Positions 50,625-60,064 are shown, numbered from the stretch's first letter. The stretch is 64,000 nt of DNA from Brucella rhizosphaerae (GCF_002252475.1 NZ_NNRK01000026.1:434001-498000); one strand, 5' to 3'. A program made the numbers and translations. Notes: generated from the sequence alone by a model not told the origin.

Positions 50625-51413
50625 TCATCCTCTTGCCACTTCGCGGCCATTGGTGATTGAGACCACGGAAGCGCTGGTGATGCGCCCACTTTCTTCATCG
50701 AAAACGACACAGTTTCGGCCACGCTGTTTTGCCATATAAAGGCAACGGTCGGCACGGCTCAGAACCTGTGAATTGGTTTCATTCTTCGGAGCAGAAGCAA
50801 CGCCGATGCTGATCGTCAGCGGATAAATTTGATACTCCGTGGCATGGAATGGAGTGTTTTCTACTTCTGCGCGTATCCTTTGTGCAACCCGCATTCCTGT
50901 TTCACCGGTAGCGCCAGGAAGAAAAACGCAGAACTCCTCACCGCCAATGCGTCCGACGAGATCGCCTTTGCGCGTCACGTTCTGGAGTGCAAAAGCTATC
51001 AACTTGAGTGCACGATCGCCGACACTGTGCCCAAACGTATCATTGATCGCTTTGAAGTGATCAGCATCGACGACAAGAAGGGTTCCGCTTTCAATGCGCG
51101 AGCGGCTGATTTTCATAGCATCAAACAGAGCTTCACGGTTGAGTAGCCCGGTCATATGGTCAACTCGTGAACGGGCCTGTAACTCAGTGTGAGCTTTCTC
51201 GAGCTGCGTATATGCATCGCTGAGCTTGCTGTGCTGCAAGAAAATATAGAGAAGCGAAGGGAAGGCCGTCACTATCGGAATTCCGGCACTGAGACCAATG
51301 GCTATAATCCCCGGCATGCCGCCAGAAAAGAATCCGACGGCCAGGCTGGTCCCTATGGAAAACAGAACTACAGACAACGTTATCAACGCTGCCTTCCATA
51401 AAGCCGTCTTCAT
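50625..51413 (-). CDS. Diguanylate cyclase (GGDEF) membrane protein
   Basis: 262 residues. Two N-terminal membrane helices (ALITLSVVLFSIGTSLAVGF; IIAIGLSAGIPIVTAFPSLL), a short coiled coil, then a GGDEF domain with active site GGEEF and an inhibitory I-site RKGD five residues before it. It should make cyclic di-GMP and be product-inhibited. Convergent with the GNAT gene. Confidence 0.92.
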   Translation of the reverse strand: MKTALWKAALITLSVVLFSIGTSLAVGFFSGGMPGIIAIGLSAGIPIVTAFPSLLYIFLQHSKLSDAYTQLEKAHTELQARSRVDHMTGLLNREALFDAMKISRSRIESGTLLVVDADHFKAINDTFGHSVGDRALKLIAFALQNVTRKGDLVGRIGGEEFCVFLPGATGETGMRVAQRIRAEVENTPFHATEYQIYPLTISIGVASAPKNETNSQVLSRADRCLYMAKQRGRNCVVFDEESGRITSASVVSITNGREVARG

Positions 51414-51766
51414 ACCGAACTCCCCAACCCCGACGAAGATATTTTAAGTGCCTGTCTCTGAACCCTCTATGAACAGACCTGATCTTTGTGGGCCTTATAA
51501 GAGGAATGCTTTGGCGAAGAAAGATACGACTCCGCACGGATGCAATTTTTTATATATGCGTGCCATTATTGACACAATCTAAAGTAGAGCGCTGCGATTA
51601 TCTTACCCATAGATTAGCTGAACGACAACTATCTTTAAAAGAAATAACACCGATTGAAATTTTTAACATGTTACTAATTTACAATGTTAGAACGTAACAA
51701 CGCATAAACAATTAAAGGACGCCTTTTGAGCGTCCTTCAATGTTCAAAACCCATATCGTCAGGCGA
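51414..51766. other. Intergenic region between GGDEF and a small membrane protein gene
   Basis: 353 bases, AT-rich towards the right. It holds the GGDEF promoter area and, at 51715-51737, a hairpin AAGGACGC/GCGTCCTT that would end the minus-strand gene at 51767. A 69-codon plus-strand frame here has no ribosome site and was not accepted. Confidence 0.55.
51715..51737 (-). terminator. Terminator of the small membrane protein gene
   Basis: On the minus strand AAGGACGC, seven-base loop, GCGTCCTT, then TAATTGTTT, about 30 bases after the stop codon of the gene at 51767-51928. Confidence 0.65.
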
Positions 51767-51928
51767 TTAGAAGACTGCCAGATATTTCAGAAGCGATATG
51801 ATACCGATGATGATAACAATCACTTGAGCAATCTGTTTCACTTTCGCATCCAGTGGCAGCATATTGATGAGATAGAGAACGAGAAAGATAACCAGAATTG
51901 TTATCAGCAGACTGATGAGGATGGACAT
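51767..51928 (-). CDS. Small two-helix membrane protein (Thivi_2564-like, 53 aa)
   Basis: ATG 51928. Two hydrophobic helices separated by a short turn: ILISLLITILVIFLVLYLIN, then MLPLDAKVKQ and IAQVIVIIIGIISLLKYLAV. This pattern corresponds to a family of small widespread bacterial membrane proteins (Thivi_2564). Function unknown. It is too short for many gene callers. Confidence 0.75.
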   Translation of the reverse strand: MSILISLLITILVIFLVLYLINMLPLDAKVKQIAQVIVIIIGIISLLKYLAVF

Positions 51929-52136
51929 AGGCAGTCGGACCTTTCCCGGAACGGCTTTTATATAATCATTCGGCGGCTGTTCCTTCGCGGCACCGAATTG
52001 AACTTGTTAAGTCATGGGAAGCGTGGATGAATTCTCATTCCTGCAACACCCGTGATCTCAATCATCTTCTTTTCAAAAATGATGTGCCAGTTAACGTTCC
52101 AATGAGAATAAGGTTCCAATAATTTGCAAAGCAAAG

Positions 52137-52154
52137 CGGTGGCTCTCGCCACCG
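52137..52154 (-). terminator. Hairpin after the acetyl-CoA hydrolase gene
   Basis: CGGTGGC-TCTC-GCCACCG lies 31 bases after the minus-strand stop; on that strand it is followed by CTTTGCTTTGC, only a weak T-run. Confidence 0.5.
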
Positions 52155-52184
52155 TTCACTGTATTTCAGATGAGCAATTATCTG

Positions 52185-53675
52185 CTATTTCAACATCGAT
52201 CCTGTTTGTTGACGTCGGCTATGCCAGCTGAATGCTTCTTCCAGAAGGTGAGGGGTGTGACCGCCACGGTTGCAGGCACGATCAAAATAGTCATTGAGCT
52301 GTTCACGGTAATCGGGATGGGCGCAATTATTAATAATCAGCTTTGCCCGTTCACGAGGCGCCAGGCCACGCAGATCGGCAAGCCCCTGTTCTGTCACCAG
52401 AATATCGACATCGTGTTCAGTATGATCGACATGCGTCACCATTGGAACAATCGATGATATCGCGCCGTTTTTGGCTTCCGATTTGCTGACAAAGATCGAA
52501 ATAAAAGCATTGCGCGCAAAATCACCAGAGCCGCCGATGCCATTCATCATGTGCGTTCCATCCACATGAGTTGAATTCACATTGCCGTAAATATCGAACT
52601 CAAGAGCGGTATTGATGCCGATGATACCAAGGCGGCGAATGACCTCAGGATGATTGCTGATCTCTTGTGGACGCAAGATCAGCTTGTCACGATAGCGGTC
52701 AATATTGTTGAAGACCCGTTCGCCACAGGCCGGGCTCAATGTGATCGACGAACCGGATGCGTAATCGAGTTTATCTGCATCAAACAGATCGAAAGTGCTG
52801 TCCTGCAAGACTTCACTATACATCCGCAGATTATGGAACGGGCTATCTGCAAAGCCGTTTAAAACCGCGTTCGCAATTGTGCCAATCCCGGCCTGCAACG
52901 GATTAAGTGTCAGATCGAGCCTGCCAGCCTCGACTTCATTCAATAGGAACTTGATCAGGTGCGAAGCAATCGCGATTGTCTCACCATCGGCAGGCTCTAC
53001 AGTTGAAGCGCTGTCATTCTCCTGCGTGATAACGATGCCGGCAATTTTCTCCGGCGGAATAGGTATATATGGAAGGCCAACACGGCTGTCGCAGGCAGTG
53101 ACTGGAATTGGATCGCGGGAAGGGCGCTTGGTCGGAATATAGATGTCATGCAATCCCTCAAGAGCCAACGGTTGGTTCAGATTGACTTCAACAATCACTT
53201 TTTCTGCAAGAATCGCGAAGCTGGCCGAATTACCAATCGACGTCGTCGGGATAATCCCACCGTTTTCGGTGATAGCCAGCGCTTCGACTACAGCGTAGTC
53301 GATGGGTCCAATCTGATTTGAACGCAGCTGTTCAACAGTTTCAGACAGGTGCTGATCAATGAACATGACTTCGCCGCGATTAATGGCTGCGCGCAATGTA
53401 CGATCCACCTGAAAAGGCATACGGCGAGCAAGAACATGTGCTTCAGTCAGCAGCTTGTCGACATCATGCCCCAGCGAGGCACCTGTGATAAGGGTAATCT
53501 GAAAGGGATCATTCGCGGCGCGTGCAGCCATTGCCAATGGAACTGCCTTAGCGTCACCTGCGCGCGTAAATCCACTCATGCCGACAATCATGCCATCTTT
53601 GATCAGGCTTGCTGCTTGTTCCGCAGTGATGATCTTGTCACGCAGAGACGCGTTCCTGATACGTGCTTCCAACAT
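52185..53675 (-). CDS. Acetyl-CoA hydrolase/succinyl-CoA:acetate CoA-transferase family
   Basis: 496 residues from ATG 53675 (AGGAAGG nine bases upstream). Features of the Cat1/Ach1 family: MIVGMSGFTRAGDAKAVPLA, ITLITGASLGHDVD, PLQAGIGTIANAVLNGF, SGSSITLSPA, then VTEQGLADLRGLAPRERA. It transfers CoA between succinate/acetate or hydrolyses acetyl-CoA; the family alone does not decide. A 388-base upstream region contains a cluster of GCATGC palindromes. Confidence 0.9.
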   Translation of the reverse strand: MLEARIRNASLRDKIITAEQAASLIKDGMIVGMSGFTRAGDAKAVPLAMAARAANDPFQITLITGASLGHDVDKLLTEAHVLARRMPFQVDRTLRAAINRGEVMFIDQHLSETVEQLRSNQIGPIDYAVVEALAITENGGIIPTTSIGNSASFAILAEKVIVEVNLNQPLALEGLHDIYIPTKRPSRDPIPVTACDSRVGLPYIPIPPEKIAGIVITQENDSASTVEPADGETIAIASHLIKFLLNEVEAGRLDLTLNPLQAGIGTIANAVLNGFADSPFHNLRMYSEVLQDSTFDLFDADKLDYASGSSITLSPACGERVFNNIDRYRDKLILRPQEISNHPEVIRRLGIIGINTALEFDIYGNVNSTHVDGTHMMNGIGGSGDFARNAFISIFVSKSEAKNGAISSIVPMVTHVDHTEHDVDILVTEQGLADLRGLAPRERAKLIINNCAHPDYREQLNDYFDRACNRGGHTPHLLEEAFSWHSRRQQTGSMLK

Positions 53676-54063
53676 GTAATCTACCTTCCTTGCAGACCGG
53701 CTATGAGCCGGAAACAACGCTCTCTGGTACACGCGTAACTAATATAGAGCATGCAGCCGGAGTCAGCGCATGCAGGTAATAGCGCATGCTGACTACGATT
53801 ACACGCATGCTTTGGTCTTAGATCGGCATTCTGGAATTACCTCGAGAGGCGCTTCCGGGGAAATGATTTCAATCAAAGGGAACCACCGTTACGACGTGAT
53901 TTGTTGTCCTGCAGAAACATAGCTGCTGCTATTCACAACATGACGATTTCAAGTTAAATCTAACATTGTTGGCACCGTCCTTCTCATACAAACACTGAAG
54001 TGCAATTCTATCAGCAGCACCGTCTGGCTGAGGGTTTTTCCTTCGCAAACGAGAGGTTACGCG
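53676..54063. other. Intergenic region with four GCATGC palindromes
   Basis: 388 bases between divergent genes. GCATGC occurs at 53749, 53768, 53784 and 53805 (spacing 19, 16, 21), some within larger imperfect inverted repeats (AGTCAGC...GCTGACT, 53761-53793). It probably includes promoters for both divergent genes. No gene seen. Confidence 0.55.
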
Positions 54064-54441
54064 ATGAACGATATCGCTAATCAGAGTGTCGGTTTCGGAC
54101 GAATTGCTGCCATGATCCCTGTCAAAGACATGAATGTGGCATGCCAATTTTACAGCGGCGTACTGGGCTTTGAAAAAGCCTTCGAGAACGGAAATCCAGT
54201 GGGTTTCATGATCTTGAAGCGTGAGGAAGGTGAATTGCACCTCACATTGCAAAGGGACCACAAAGCTACGAATTTCAACATCGCTCACATGCTGGTGAAA
54301 GATGTCGATACTATGCACGCAATTTGCAAGCGGCACGGCATGAGGATCATAAAAAGTCTGCAAGACAAGGATTACGGCTTGCGCGCTTTTGTTTTCGAAG
54401 ATCCCGATGGAAATCGTATCGATGTGGGGCAAGTGATCTAA
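54064..54441 (+). CDS. VOC family (glyoxalase/bleomycin resistance-like) protein
   Basis: 125 residues with GAGAGG upstream. The fold pattern is clear: IAAMIPVKDMNVACQFYSGV, LGFEKAFENG, ELHLTLQRD, and a C-terminal RAFVFEDPDGNRIDVGQ. Metal ligands are partly altered, so it may be a binding or resistance protein rather than glyoxalase. An IS30-type element lies 96 bases downstream. Confidence 0.88.
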   Translation: MNDIANQSVGFGRIAAMIPVKDMNVACQFYSGVLGFEKAFENGNPVGFMILKREEGELHLTLQRDHKATNFNIAHMLVKDVDTMHAICKRHGMRIIKSLQDKDYGLRAFVFEDPDGNRIDVGQVI

Positions 54442-54536
54442 AAATCACAGACTGAAACCGGGTGATTATAAAATCATTCGGTTACAGTTCATTCGCAGGT
54501 CTTTTGAGAACAGGTGTGTTTTGGAGAAGCTACCCC

Positions 54537-55619
54537 AAGTGCATCATGCCGTTAGTGAGATTATCTGATTATGCTGCTTCCTGCAAAAGAGAGGCGAAGA
54601 CCTCTGCGGGTGTCTTAAATCCCAGACACTTGCGCGGGGTTGCATTGAGATTATGGGCGAGGGCAGTCAACTGCGCCTGGTTGACCTGTGCCAGATCGGT
54701 GTTGCCTGGTAAATATCGTCGAATGCGCTTGTTAATGTTCTCAACAGCACCTTTCTGCCATGGTGAGTTCGGATCGCAAAACCAGCTTCTTGCCCCCATT
54801 CCATCCTCCAAAGCCCGATAGCCCATAAACTCGGAACCGCGATCAAAGGTAAAACTGCGGCGTGCATGATAAGGCAGCGCTGCAAAGGTCTGAATGATTT
54901 TATTCATGATAGGTCGCGAATGCCGACTGCTATTTTTAATGATGACGCAATAGCGGCTTTTGCGTTCGACGAGCGTCATGACATTGGCTTCTCCAAGGTC
55001 ACGATAAAAGATGATTAGATCACCTTCCCAGTTGCCAAATTGCTGACGACTACTAATAAAATCAGGACGTTGATGAATGCGAAACTCTTCAGGAATACGT
55101 GAACCACGCGATTTTCTGGTACCTCTGGGGCAGCGCTTTGGTCGCTTCTCGGGCAAGTTTTTATACAGCTTCAGACCATACTCTTCCTTCGAATAGATGA
55201 AGCGATAAATCGTTTCCGTACACAGACGCAGGGTGCTCAGACCGTGACTAATCAGTCGGCCACAAATCTGTTCCGGCGACCAATGTGCCTCCAATTGCTC
55301 AATGACGAGGTTGCGCAACTCTGGATGACGTCTGAGCTTGCGCAACCGTGTTCTGCGTTCCTTACTGATGTTGTCGGCAACCACACTGTAGTAGCCGTTG
55401 TATTCGGGTAGCTCAGTGTCACGAAAGCTGTTTCGCTTGATCTCGCGATAAATTGTCGAGCGATGACGACCCATCAGTCGTGCAATATCGCCGAGAGGGA
55501 CTTTCAGCTGCTTTAGCTCAAATAGCCTGCGACGTTCGGCCAAAGTGATTTGTGAATAGCAATTTGACATCCAATTTCCTCCATGGTTAACCTCATGAAT
55601 TCATTGGCATGTTGCACTT
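54537..55619 (-). mobile_element. IS30-type insertion sequence, about 1.08 kb
   Basis: Contains one transposase gene (54569-55570). Terminal inverted repeats are AAGTGCATCATGCC (54537-54550) and GGCATGTTGCACTT (55606-55619), matching at 13 of 14 positions. No clear short target duplication was seen, so the outer limits may be off by a few bases. It lies between the VOC and TPR-methyltransferase genes and interrupts neither. Confidence 0.88.
54569..55570 (-). CDS. IS30 family transposase
   Basis: 333 residues. N-terminal helix-turn-helix: QITLAERRRLFELKQLKVPL, then IARLMGRHRSTIYREIKRN, as in IS30. The DDE catalytic core shows GNWEGDLIIF (first Asp), SFTFDRGSEFMGY (second Asp) and PWQKGAVENINKRIRRYLP (Glu). 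Complete and apparently functional. Confidence 0.95.
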   Translation of the reverse strand: MSNCYSQITLAERRRLFELKQLKVPLGDIARLMGRHRSTIYREIKRNSFRDTELPEYNGYYSVVADNISKERRTRLRKLRRHPELRNLVIEQLEAHWSPEQICGRLISHGLSTLRLCTETIYRFIYSKEEYGLKLYKNLPEKRPKRCPRGTRKSRGSRIPEEFRIHQRPDFISSRQQFGNWEGDLIIFYRDLGEANVMTLVERKSRYCVIIKNSSRHSRPIMNKIIQTFAALPYHARRSFTFDRGSEFMGYRALEDGMGARSWFCDPNSPWQKGAVENINKRIRRYLPGNTDLAQVNQAQLTALAHNLNATPRKCLGFKTPAEVFASLLQEAA

Positions 55620-55713
55620 TAATATAGAATGTACCCCATCTACAAACGTAAGTCGCATAAGATAGATTATGGAACTAAATTGTCAGTATCCACGAACGAA
55701 CCAATAGCGAATG

Positions 55714-56583
55714 TCAGCGACGCTGAGCGATATATAGGTGTCCCGGCACTGGAGATCCTTGTTCACTTCGCACGATAATGTCTGTGCAGCCTATGCAATC
55801 CATTCCATGCGCTGAGAGCAACGAACGCACATAAGACTGTGCATGTGCAAAGCGCTGGAAACCACCAACCATGAAATCCCGTCCGGCAAAGCGCTCATCG
55901 GACTGTGTTTCGCTTGAAAAGCCGAAATGCCCACCCGTTCGCAGATGCTCTGCAACACCCGCGAAAAACCTATCAAGCTCGCCCATGTAAGGCAGCACGT
56001 CGGTCGCAACAATCAGATCCCAAGCGTCTTCTTCTGTGGTTTCCAGAAAACGGACGGCTTCGCCCACAAAAAGTGCATCGTAATCACCTTTTTCATAAGC
56101 CACTTCGATCATGTTTTCAGATATGTCTACGCCTGTCTTATGATCGGCCATATCGTCCAGCGCATCGGCAGAAAGTCCGGTACCGCAGCCAAGATCGAGC
56201 ATACGCTCGGCCTGAAACTCTTCATTGAGTTCAAGAAGGATTTCACGCAATTGCAGCGGTACGTCATAACCAAGTTGATCGACAAGAATTGTATCGAACA
56301 TCTCGGCATGCTGATCAAAGAGCGTAGCAACATAAGCGTCTGGAGCTTTTGGCGGAACGATTCCGCGTCCCATGCTCGCCAGACGTACGGCAGCGCCACC
56401 ATGGTCATCCGGATCAATTTCAAGAACGGCTTTATAGGCTTCAGCAGCGGCATCCAGATCACCGGACTTTTCCAACGCAAGCGCATGATTATAAGCTTCG
56501 GCCAGAGCCTCATGATCAAGAGAATCTGTATTGTTGGATTTGCCGTTCTGCTTGGACATCTGCATTGCCTTTTGTTGAGCCAT
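55714..56583 (-). CDS. SAM-dependent methyltransferase with N-terminal TPR
   Basis: 289 residues (start 56583 or the ATG at 56559). A TPR pair sits at about 22-65 (ALAEAYNHALALEKSGDLDA, AEAYKAVLEIDPDDHGGAAV), followed by a class I methyltransferase: MLDLGCGTGLSADAL, TGVDISENMIEVA and DLIVATDVLPYMGELDRFFA. The target is unknown. This domain order is common in rhizobial genomes. Confidence 0.88.
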   Translation of the reverse strand: MAQQKAMQMSKQNGKSNNTDSLDHEALAEAYNHALALEKSGDLDAAAEAYKAVLEIDPDDHGGAAVRLASMGRGIVPPKAPDAYVATLFDQHAEMFDTILVDQLGYDVPLQLREILLELNEEFQAERMLDLGCGTGLSADALDDMADHKTGVDISENMIEVAYEKGDYDALFVGEAVRFLETTEEDAWDLIVATDVLPYMGELDRFFAGVAEHLRTGGHFGFSSETQSDERFAGRDFMVGGFQRFAHAQSYVRSLLSAHGMDCIGCTDIIVRSEQGSPVPGHLYIAQRR

Positions 56584-56709
56584 CAGAGAACTGAAAAGAC
56601 CGGTAGAGAGCGAGAAACCAGGTTAAGCCATTTCATCGATAAACAGGGAGAGGCGAAACCATTTGCCTGCCCTCCTACCCCCTTATGAAGATGACAGCAA
56701 GAACCCGTT

Positions 56710-57696
56710 CTATTCCGCAGCAGCGGGCGCTGTGGTCGAAGCCGGCTTATGATCGGCAAGTTTGCGTGCAATGACTGCACAAGCCATCAACTGGATTTGG
56801 TGGAACAGCATCAGCGGCAGCACGACACTACCGACATTGGCACCCGCAAAGATCGCGCTGGCCATGGGCGCGCCACTGGCAAGACTCTTCTTCGAACCGC
56901 AGAACATGATGGTAATTCGGTCAGCATGATTAAAGCCAAGCCACTTGCTTCCATACCAGGTCGCCAGCATGACGATCACCAGAAGCAGGATATTCACACC
57001 GATCATCACGCCCAGATCATTCCATGAAACCGTGTGCCATAAGCCTTCAACGATGGCCTCGCTGAAAGCGAGATAGACGACCATCAGAATAGAGCCACGA
57101 TCAACAAAGCCAAGCGACTTGCTGTGCCTGCGCATGAAATTGCCAATCCATGGCTGTAATATCTGTCCCAGGACAAATGGCACAAGCAATTGCAGCAGGA
57201 TGGCTTCGAGTGCGTCAACGGAAATCCCACCGCCGCCTTTGACCGCAAACAGCAGTCCGACAAGCAATGGCGTCAGAAACATGCCGAAAATGTTCGATGC
57301 AGATGCCGAAACAATAGCCGCAGAGACATTGCCGCCCGCCATGGAGGTAAAAGCAATTGAAGATTGTACCGTCGACGGCAAAACACAGAGGTATAGGATT
57401 CCGAGGTAAAACGGCGATTGTGCCAATCCCGGAATAGTCCAGCCAGCAGTCAAACCCAAAATCGGAAACAGAACAAATGTCGAGCAGACAACTGCAAGAT
57501 GTAGCCGCCAGTGAGTGACACCTGCAACAACAGCCTCGCGCGACAGTCGTGCACCGTGCAAGAAGAACAAAAGTCCGACAGCGATCTTGGTTGCTATCCC
57601 GAACCATTCAGCAAACTCACCCTGCACAGGAAGAAATGATGCAAGCAGAATGGTTGCAATCAACATGCAGGTGAATTTATCGGGTAGAAAACGCAT
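56710..57696 (-). CDS. Bile acid:sodium symporter-like (SBF/YfeH family) transporter
   Basis: 328 residues with about ten hydrophobic helices. Family signatures: VGLLFFLHGARLSREAV near the N-terminus, LCVLPSTVQSSIAFTSMAGG in the centre, and MFCGSKKSLASGAPMASAIF near the end. Inner-membrane secondary transporter of unknown substrate. Confidence 0.9.
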   Translation of the reverse strand: MRFLPDKFTCMLIATILLASFLPVQGEFAEWFGIATKIAVGLLFFLHGARLSREAVVAGVTHWRLHLAVVCSTFVLFPILGLTAGWTIPGLAQSPFYLGILYLCVLPSTVQSSIAFTSMAGGNVSAAIVSASASNIFGMFLTPLLVGLLFAVKGGGGISVDALEAILLQLLVPFVLGQILQPWIGNFMRRHSKSLGFVDRGSILMVVYLAFSEAIVEGLWHTVSWNDLGVMIGVNILLLVIVMLATWYGSKWLGFNHADRITIMFCGSKKSLASGAPMASAIFAGANVGSVVLPLMLFHQIQLMACAVIARKLADHKPASTTAPAAAE

Positions 57697-57784
57697 TATC
57701 TCGCTAGTCCTTCAGTAAGTCATTCTTGAATTTTTTCCGCACGACAGGAATGGCTCGGAGAAAACTTTGAACTAATCCTCATCC

Positions 57785-57862
57785 CTAGTGGATTGAATTT
57801 GACGTTTGAATCCCGACCGACACAAATGCTGTTTCAAACGTCAAGCTCGAAAAATCCATTAG
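57785..57862. repeat. Palindromic fold-back element A
   Basis: CTAGTGGATT (57785-57794) opposes AATCCATTAG (57853-57862), and the perfect 12-bp arms TTGACGTTTGAA (57799-57810) / TTCAAACGTCAA (57833-57844) lie inside. About 78 bp, loop 22. Confidence 0.8.
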
Positions 57863-57875
57863 ATTCATAAACTTG

Positions 57876-57951
57876 CTAGTGATCCGTTTGATTCCGACAT
57901 TTGTCCAACGCCTGTAACCGCGGGAAGAAAATGTCGGAATCAAACCACTAG
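57876..57951. repeat. Palindromic fold-back element B
   Basis: CTAGTG (57876-57881) opposes CACTAG (57946-57951); inside are perfect 17-bp arms GTTTGATTCCGACATTT (57886-57902) and its complement (57929-57945) with a 26-base loop. About 76 bp; same size and ends as element A, 13 bp away. Confidence 0.85.
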
Positions 57952-58054
57952 TTTGTAATAGTCCAACTGAAACCTGTACAATACTAAAGGAGAGGATCAG
58001 TTGCTGGCCGGTTCACATTTCCGGGAATATCAGACGGAAATGCTCCCTCGGACT

Positions 58055-59068
58055 TTAATCCACTGCATATCCGTTTGGATTTTTCGACTGCCAGTTCCAC
58101 ATATCCTGACACATTTCACGGAGATTCTTCTCAGCGGTCCAGCCAAGGAAATCACGGGCGAAAGCAGGGTCAGCGTAGCACTCGGCCACATCGCCAGGAC
58201 GCCGCGGAGAGATCTCATAATTGATTGTTCGATTTGAAACATGTTCAAAGGCCTTGATCACATCCAGAACGCTGTAACCCTGCCCTGTGCCCAGATTGAC
58301 TGAAAAACACCCTGGTTCATCAAGCTTCTTAAGTGCCTTGAGATGCCCGGCCGCCAGATCGACAACATGAATATAGTCGCGAACGCCAGTTCCATCCGGC
58401 GTCGCATAATCATTGCCCCAGACATTGAGCTTTTCACGGCGGCCAGTTGCTACCTGGGCAATAATTGGCATCAAATTGTTTGGAATTCCCTTAGGGTCTT
58501 CGCCAATCAGGCCGCTCTCATGTGCGCCGACCGGATTGAAATAGCGCAGGATCGCAATCTTCCAGCTATTATCGCTGTTATAAAGATCGCGCAGCATATC
58601 TTCGATGATCAGCTTTGTGCGCCCATAGGGATTGGTTGCAGAAAGCGGTTGATCTTCGGTGATCGGCAACTTTTCAGGATCACCATAAACGGTTGCAGAT
58701 GAGCTGAAAACAAGTGTCTTAACGCCCGTGGCTTCCATCGCCTGCAACAGGCGCAATGTTCCAAGCACATTGCAGTCATAATAATGCAGTGGCTTCTCGC
58801 TCGATTCACCAACTGCTTTCAAACCAGCAAAATGAATGACCGCCGTACATTTATGACGGGTAATGATCTGCTCTAAAAGTGTGCGATCACGAATATCGCC
58901 GGGCTCACGGATTGGTGCGCGGCCGGCAATCTTCTCCACCCGGTGGAGAGCTTCCGGATTGCTGTTATCGAAATTATCAACCACAACAACATCATGGCCT
59001 GCCTCAATCAACTGTACGCATGTATGCGAACCGATATATCCGGCACCACCAGTCACAAGAATCGTCAT
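58055..59068 (-). CDS. galE: UDP-glucose 4-epimerase
   Basis: 337 residues, near the standard length. NAD-binding TGGAGYIGSHTCVQL; catalytic Ser/Thr in FSSSATVYG; Tyr-x3-Lys in NPYGRTKLIIE; substrate region RYFNPVGAHESGLIGEDP. It interconverts UDP-glucose and UDP-galactose for lipopolysaccharide and exopolysaccharide synthesis. Confidence 0.95.
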   Translation of the reverse strand: MTILVTGGAGYIGSHTCVQLIEAGHDVVVVDNFDNSNPEALHRVEKIAGRAPIREPGDIRDRTLLEQIITRHKCTAVIHFAGLKAVGESSEKPLHYYDCNVLGTLRLLQAMEATGVKTLVFSSSATVYGDPEKLPITEDQPLSATNPYGRTKLIIEDMLRDLYNSDNSWKIAILRYFNPVGAHESGLIGEDPKGIPNNLMPIIAQVATGRREKLNVWGNDYATPDGTGVRDYIHVVDLAAGHLKALKKLDEPGCFSVNLGTGQGYSVLDVIKAFEHVSNRTINYEISPRRPGDVAECYADPAFARDFLGWTAEKNLREMCQDMWNWQSKNPNGYAVD

Positions 59069-59225
59069 TCTTTAAATACCTGCTTGTTGAACATGTTGCC
59101 CCAATGTGCGATCCCGATGGGCATTTGTTGGCTGACTATGCAAAAACTACGGCGTACTGCAACCCAAACTCATCGATTCTTGCAGTTTGCCTCAAGAATG
59201 CGACATCAATTCTAACGGAGCGAAG

Positions 59226-60050
59226 ATGGAACCCTCCCGTAATATCGACCGTCTTCTGGAAATCATGGTCGCCCTGCGCGACCCAAAAACGGGTTGCCCC
59301 TGGGACGTAGAACAGACCTCCAAGTCAATCGCTCCGTATACTCTTGAGGAAGTCTATGAAGTCCTCGACGCCATCGAGCGCGACGACGTGGATGATTTTA
59401 GGGAAGAACTCGGCGATCTGTTACTGCAGGTGGTATTTCATTCCCGCATGTCCGAAGAGCAGGGAAAATTCGGCTTTGGCGATGTTGTTGAAGCAATCAC
59501 CCACAAGATGATCCGCCGCCATCCGCACGTCTTTGGTGATGATGAAGCCAGAAGCGCAGGCATGGCAAAAGGATCGTGGAATCGTATCAAGGCAGAAGAA
59601 AAGGCAGAGCGTGCCGAACGCCGCGCGAAACTGGGACTCGATACAGCCGAAAAGAACGGCTATCTCGACGACATCCCGAATGCTTTCCCTGCCCTGCTGC
59701 GCGCCTTGAAGCTACAGCAGAAGGCCGCCAAGGTCGGCTTCGACTGGTCTGAAGCTGCTCCCATACTGGACAAGATTGCAGAGGAAACGGCCGAACTCAA
59801 AGAAGCGATGGCTTCAACTGATAAGGCTCATATTCAGGAAGAATACGGCGATCTGCTTTTCGCGATGGTCAATCTTGGCAGACATCTGGAAATCGATGCG
59901 GAAACAGCATTGATTGCTGCAAACGACAAGTTCAAACGCCGTTTCGATTTTATCGAAACATCGCTGAAGGAATCCGGCAGCAATCTCGAATCAGCTCAGC
60001 TTGACGACATGGAAGCGATCTGGATTGAAGCAAAGAAAAAAGGGCTGTGA
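59226..60050 (+). CDS. mazG: Nucleoside triphosphate pyrophosphohydrolase MazG
   Basis: 274 residues from ATG 59226 (GGAG upstream). Two MazG domains: N-terminal CPWDVEQTSKSIAPYTLEEV, FREELGDLLLQVVFHSRMSE (ExxE...D metal site), and C-terminal EETAELKEAMASTDKAHIQE with EYGDLLFAMVNLGRHL. It hydrolyses NTPs to NMP and PPi, cleaning damaged nucleotides. A bidirectional hairpin follows. Confidence 0.94.
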   Translation: MEPSRNIDRLLEIMVALRDPKTGCPWDVEQTSKSIAPYTLEEVYEVLDAIERDDVDDFREELGDLLLQVVFHSRMSEEQGKFGFGDVVEAITHKMIRRHPHVFGDDEARSAGMAKGSWNRIKAEEKAERAERRAKLGLDTAEKNGYLDDIPNAFPALLRALKLQQKAAKVGFDWSEAAPILDKIAEETAELKEAMASTDKAHIQEEYGDLLFAMVNLGRHLEIDAETALIAANDKFKRRFDFIETSLKESGSNLESAQLDDMEAIWIEAKKKGL

Positions 60051-60061
60051 TCCAGCCCTTT
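60039..60061. terminator. Bidirectional terminator between mazG and the flavin reductase-like gene
   Basis: AAAGGGCTG (60039-60047), five-base loop, CAGCCCTTT (60053-60061); overlaps the mazG stop and serves both convergent genes. Confidence 0.8.
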
Positions 60062-60064
60062 AAT

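Larger units (their letters stand above)
57697..58054. other. Intergenic region with two fold-back elements
   Basis: 358 bases between transporter and galE. It holds two tandem palindromic elements (57785-57862 and 57876-57951) with the same end word CTAGTG, described separately. No gene seen. Confidence 0.7.

Noticed and set aside
51488-51697. 69-codon plus-strand frame in the intergenic region before the small membrane protein
   Set aside because: No ribosome site, AT-rich 3' end, no recognisable protein features.
55621-55640. TACCCC near both ends of the IS30-type element as a target duplication
   Set aside because: On the right it lies about 12 bases outside the inverted repeat while on the left it touches it, so it does not fit a direct duplication at the element ends.
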